Shown: one piece after another, positions 63,976 through 64,000 of the stretch
How positions within the stretch are numbered: the first letter of the stretch is position 1
Layout: each line of letters starts with the position of its first letter
Origin: Nitrospirota bacterium
GTDB taxonomy: Bacteria; Nitrospinota_A; UBA7883; JACRGQ01
Direction: 5' to 3'
Length of the DNA: 64,000 nucleotides
NCBI GenBank assembly: GCA_024275955.1
Contig: JAJRYD010000026.1
Coordinates: forward strand, 17,834 to 81,833
Program-made: the position numbers and the translations under genes
The notes under the pieces: model-generated
The model's database searches: none
What the model was told of the DNA's origin: nothing
Seen by the model: the letters and a program-made list of their open reading frames with translations, nothing else

Positions 63976-64000
63976 GCCGTTTACCTTTCTTAAGGACGGC
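63976..64000. other. Hairpin at the window edge
   Basis: GCCGT (63976-63980) and ACGGC (63996-64000) flank CCTT-TCTT-AAGG, giving a bulged stem-loop. It could be a terminator or a repeat end; the following bases are outside the window. Confidence 0.35.

Larger units (their letters stand above)
44609..64000 (+). mobile_element. tRNA-Leu-associated integrated defence island, right end outside the window
   Basis: Everything from the tRNA 3' end to the window edge looks acquired: a tyrosine integrase next to a tRNA, an excisionase-like protein, a Rep_trans-like initiator, a terminase-like HTH protein, nucleases, a complete type I restriction system, toxin-antitoxin genes and a CBASS nucleotidyltransferase. 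The DNA is more AT-rich than the nuo region by eye and the codon use differs. No conjugation, capsid or portal genes are seen, so it is an integrative mobilizable element or satellite-like island rather than a full phage. Confidence 0.8.

Overview
The window reads as chromosome of a Gram-negative, diderm, probably chemotactic and respiring bacterium. The support is BamA, a Skp/OmpH-like chaperone, an LppC-like lipoprotein, an RND pump, a sigma-54 response regulator, a methyl-accepting chemotaxis protein and a proton-pumping complex I. An SfrB/SfrA-like pair leads the complex I operon. This recalls Geobacter-type deltaproteobacteria and similar lineages, but I cannot fix the phylum from the sequence.

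Layout, left half (1-44244). On the minus strand lie a cut-off exported coiled-coil protein, an HPRT-like phosphoribosyltransferase and comEC. On the plus strand follow gap-pgk, a GAF/HD-GYP protein, plsC-rnhB-yraN, and an NtrC-type regulator overlapping an LppC-like lipoprotein. Minus-strand clpC-bamA-ompH comes next, then an RND transporter and a NIT-domain chemoreceptor. A gene-free stretch of about 930 bp (23504-24437) carries several related MITE-like repeats. After it come dinB, a lipoprotein with a metalloprotease motif, a Trm112-like zinc protein, a glycosyltransferase, a hypothetical protein, apt and a small orphan. The strand then carries sfrB-like, sfrA-like, nuoA, B, C, D, H, I, J, K, L, M and N in one tight operon. 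No canonical nuoE or full nuoF is present, so the NAD(P)H-input end of this complex I appears to be supplied by the SfrBA-like pair (inference).

The boundary (44245-44608) has two tRNA-Leu copies that share an identical 83-bp promoter and 5' half. The first is degenerate and split by 64 nt in the T loop. The second is intact with anticodon CAA.

The right part (44609 to the window end) is an integrated element with a different, more AT-rich look. It begins with a tyrosine integrase, a DUF6499-like protein, an excisionase-like protein, a Rep_trans-like replication initiator and an HTH protein. Minus-strand cargo follows: a zinc-finger-like protein, a PD-(D/E)XK nuclease, a thermonuclease and a GYF/bPH membrane protein. 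A small Xre regulator resembling restriction controller proteins precedes a type I restriction-modification locus. That locus is unusually spread out: hsdM, a DUF4145 protein, hsdS, a helical hydrophobic protein, an EVE-like/NucS-like nuclease, an ImmA/IrrE protease, a PIN toxin gene with an in-frame stop, DUF2513, and hsdR. A CBASS-type nucleotidyltransferase lies at the right edge. A 14-bp palindrome (TGCAATTAATTGCA and near copies) recurs at five intergenic or gene-edge places in the island and is the best candidate for a shared operator. The right end of the island is not in the window.
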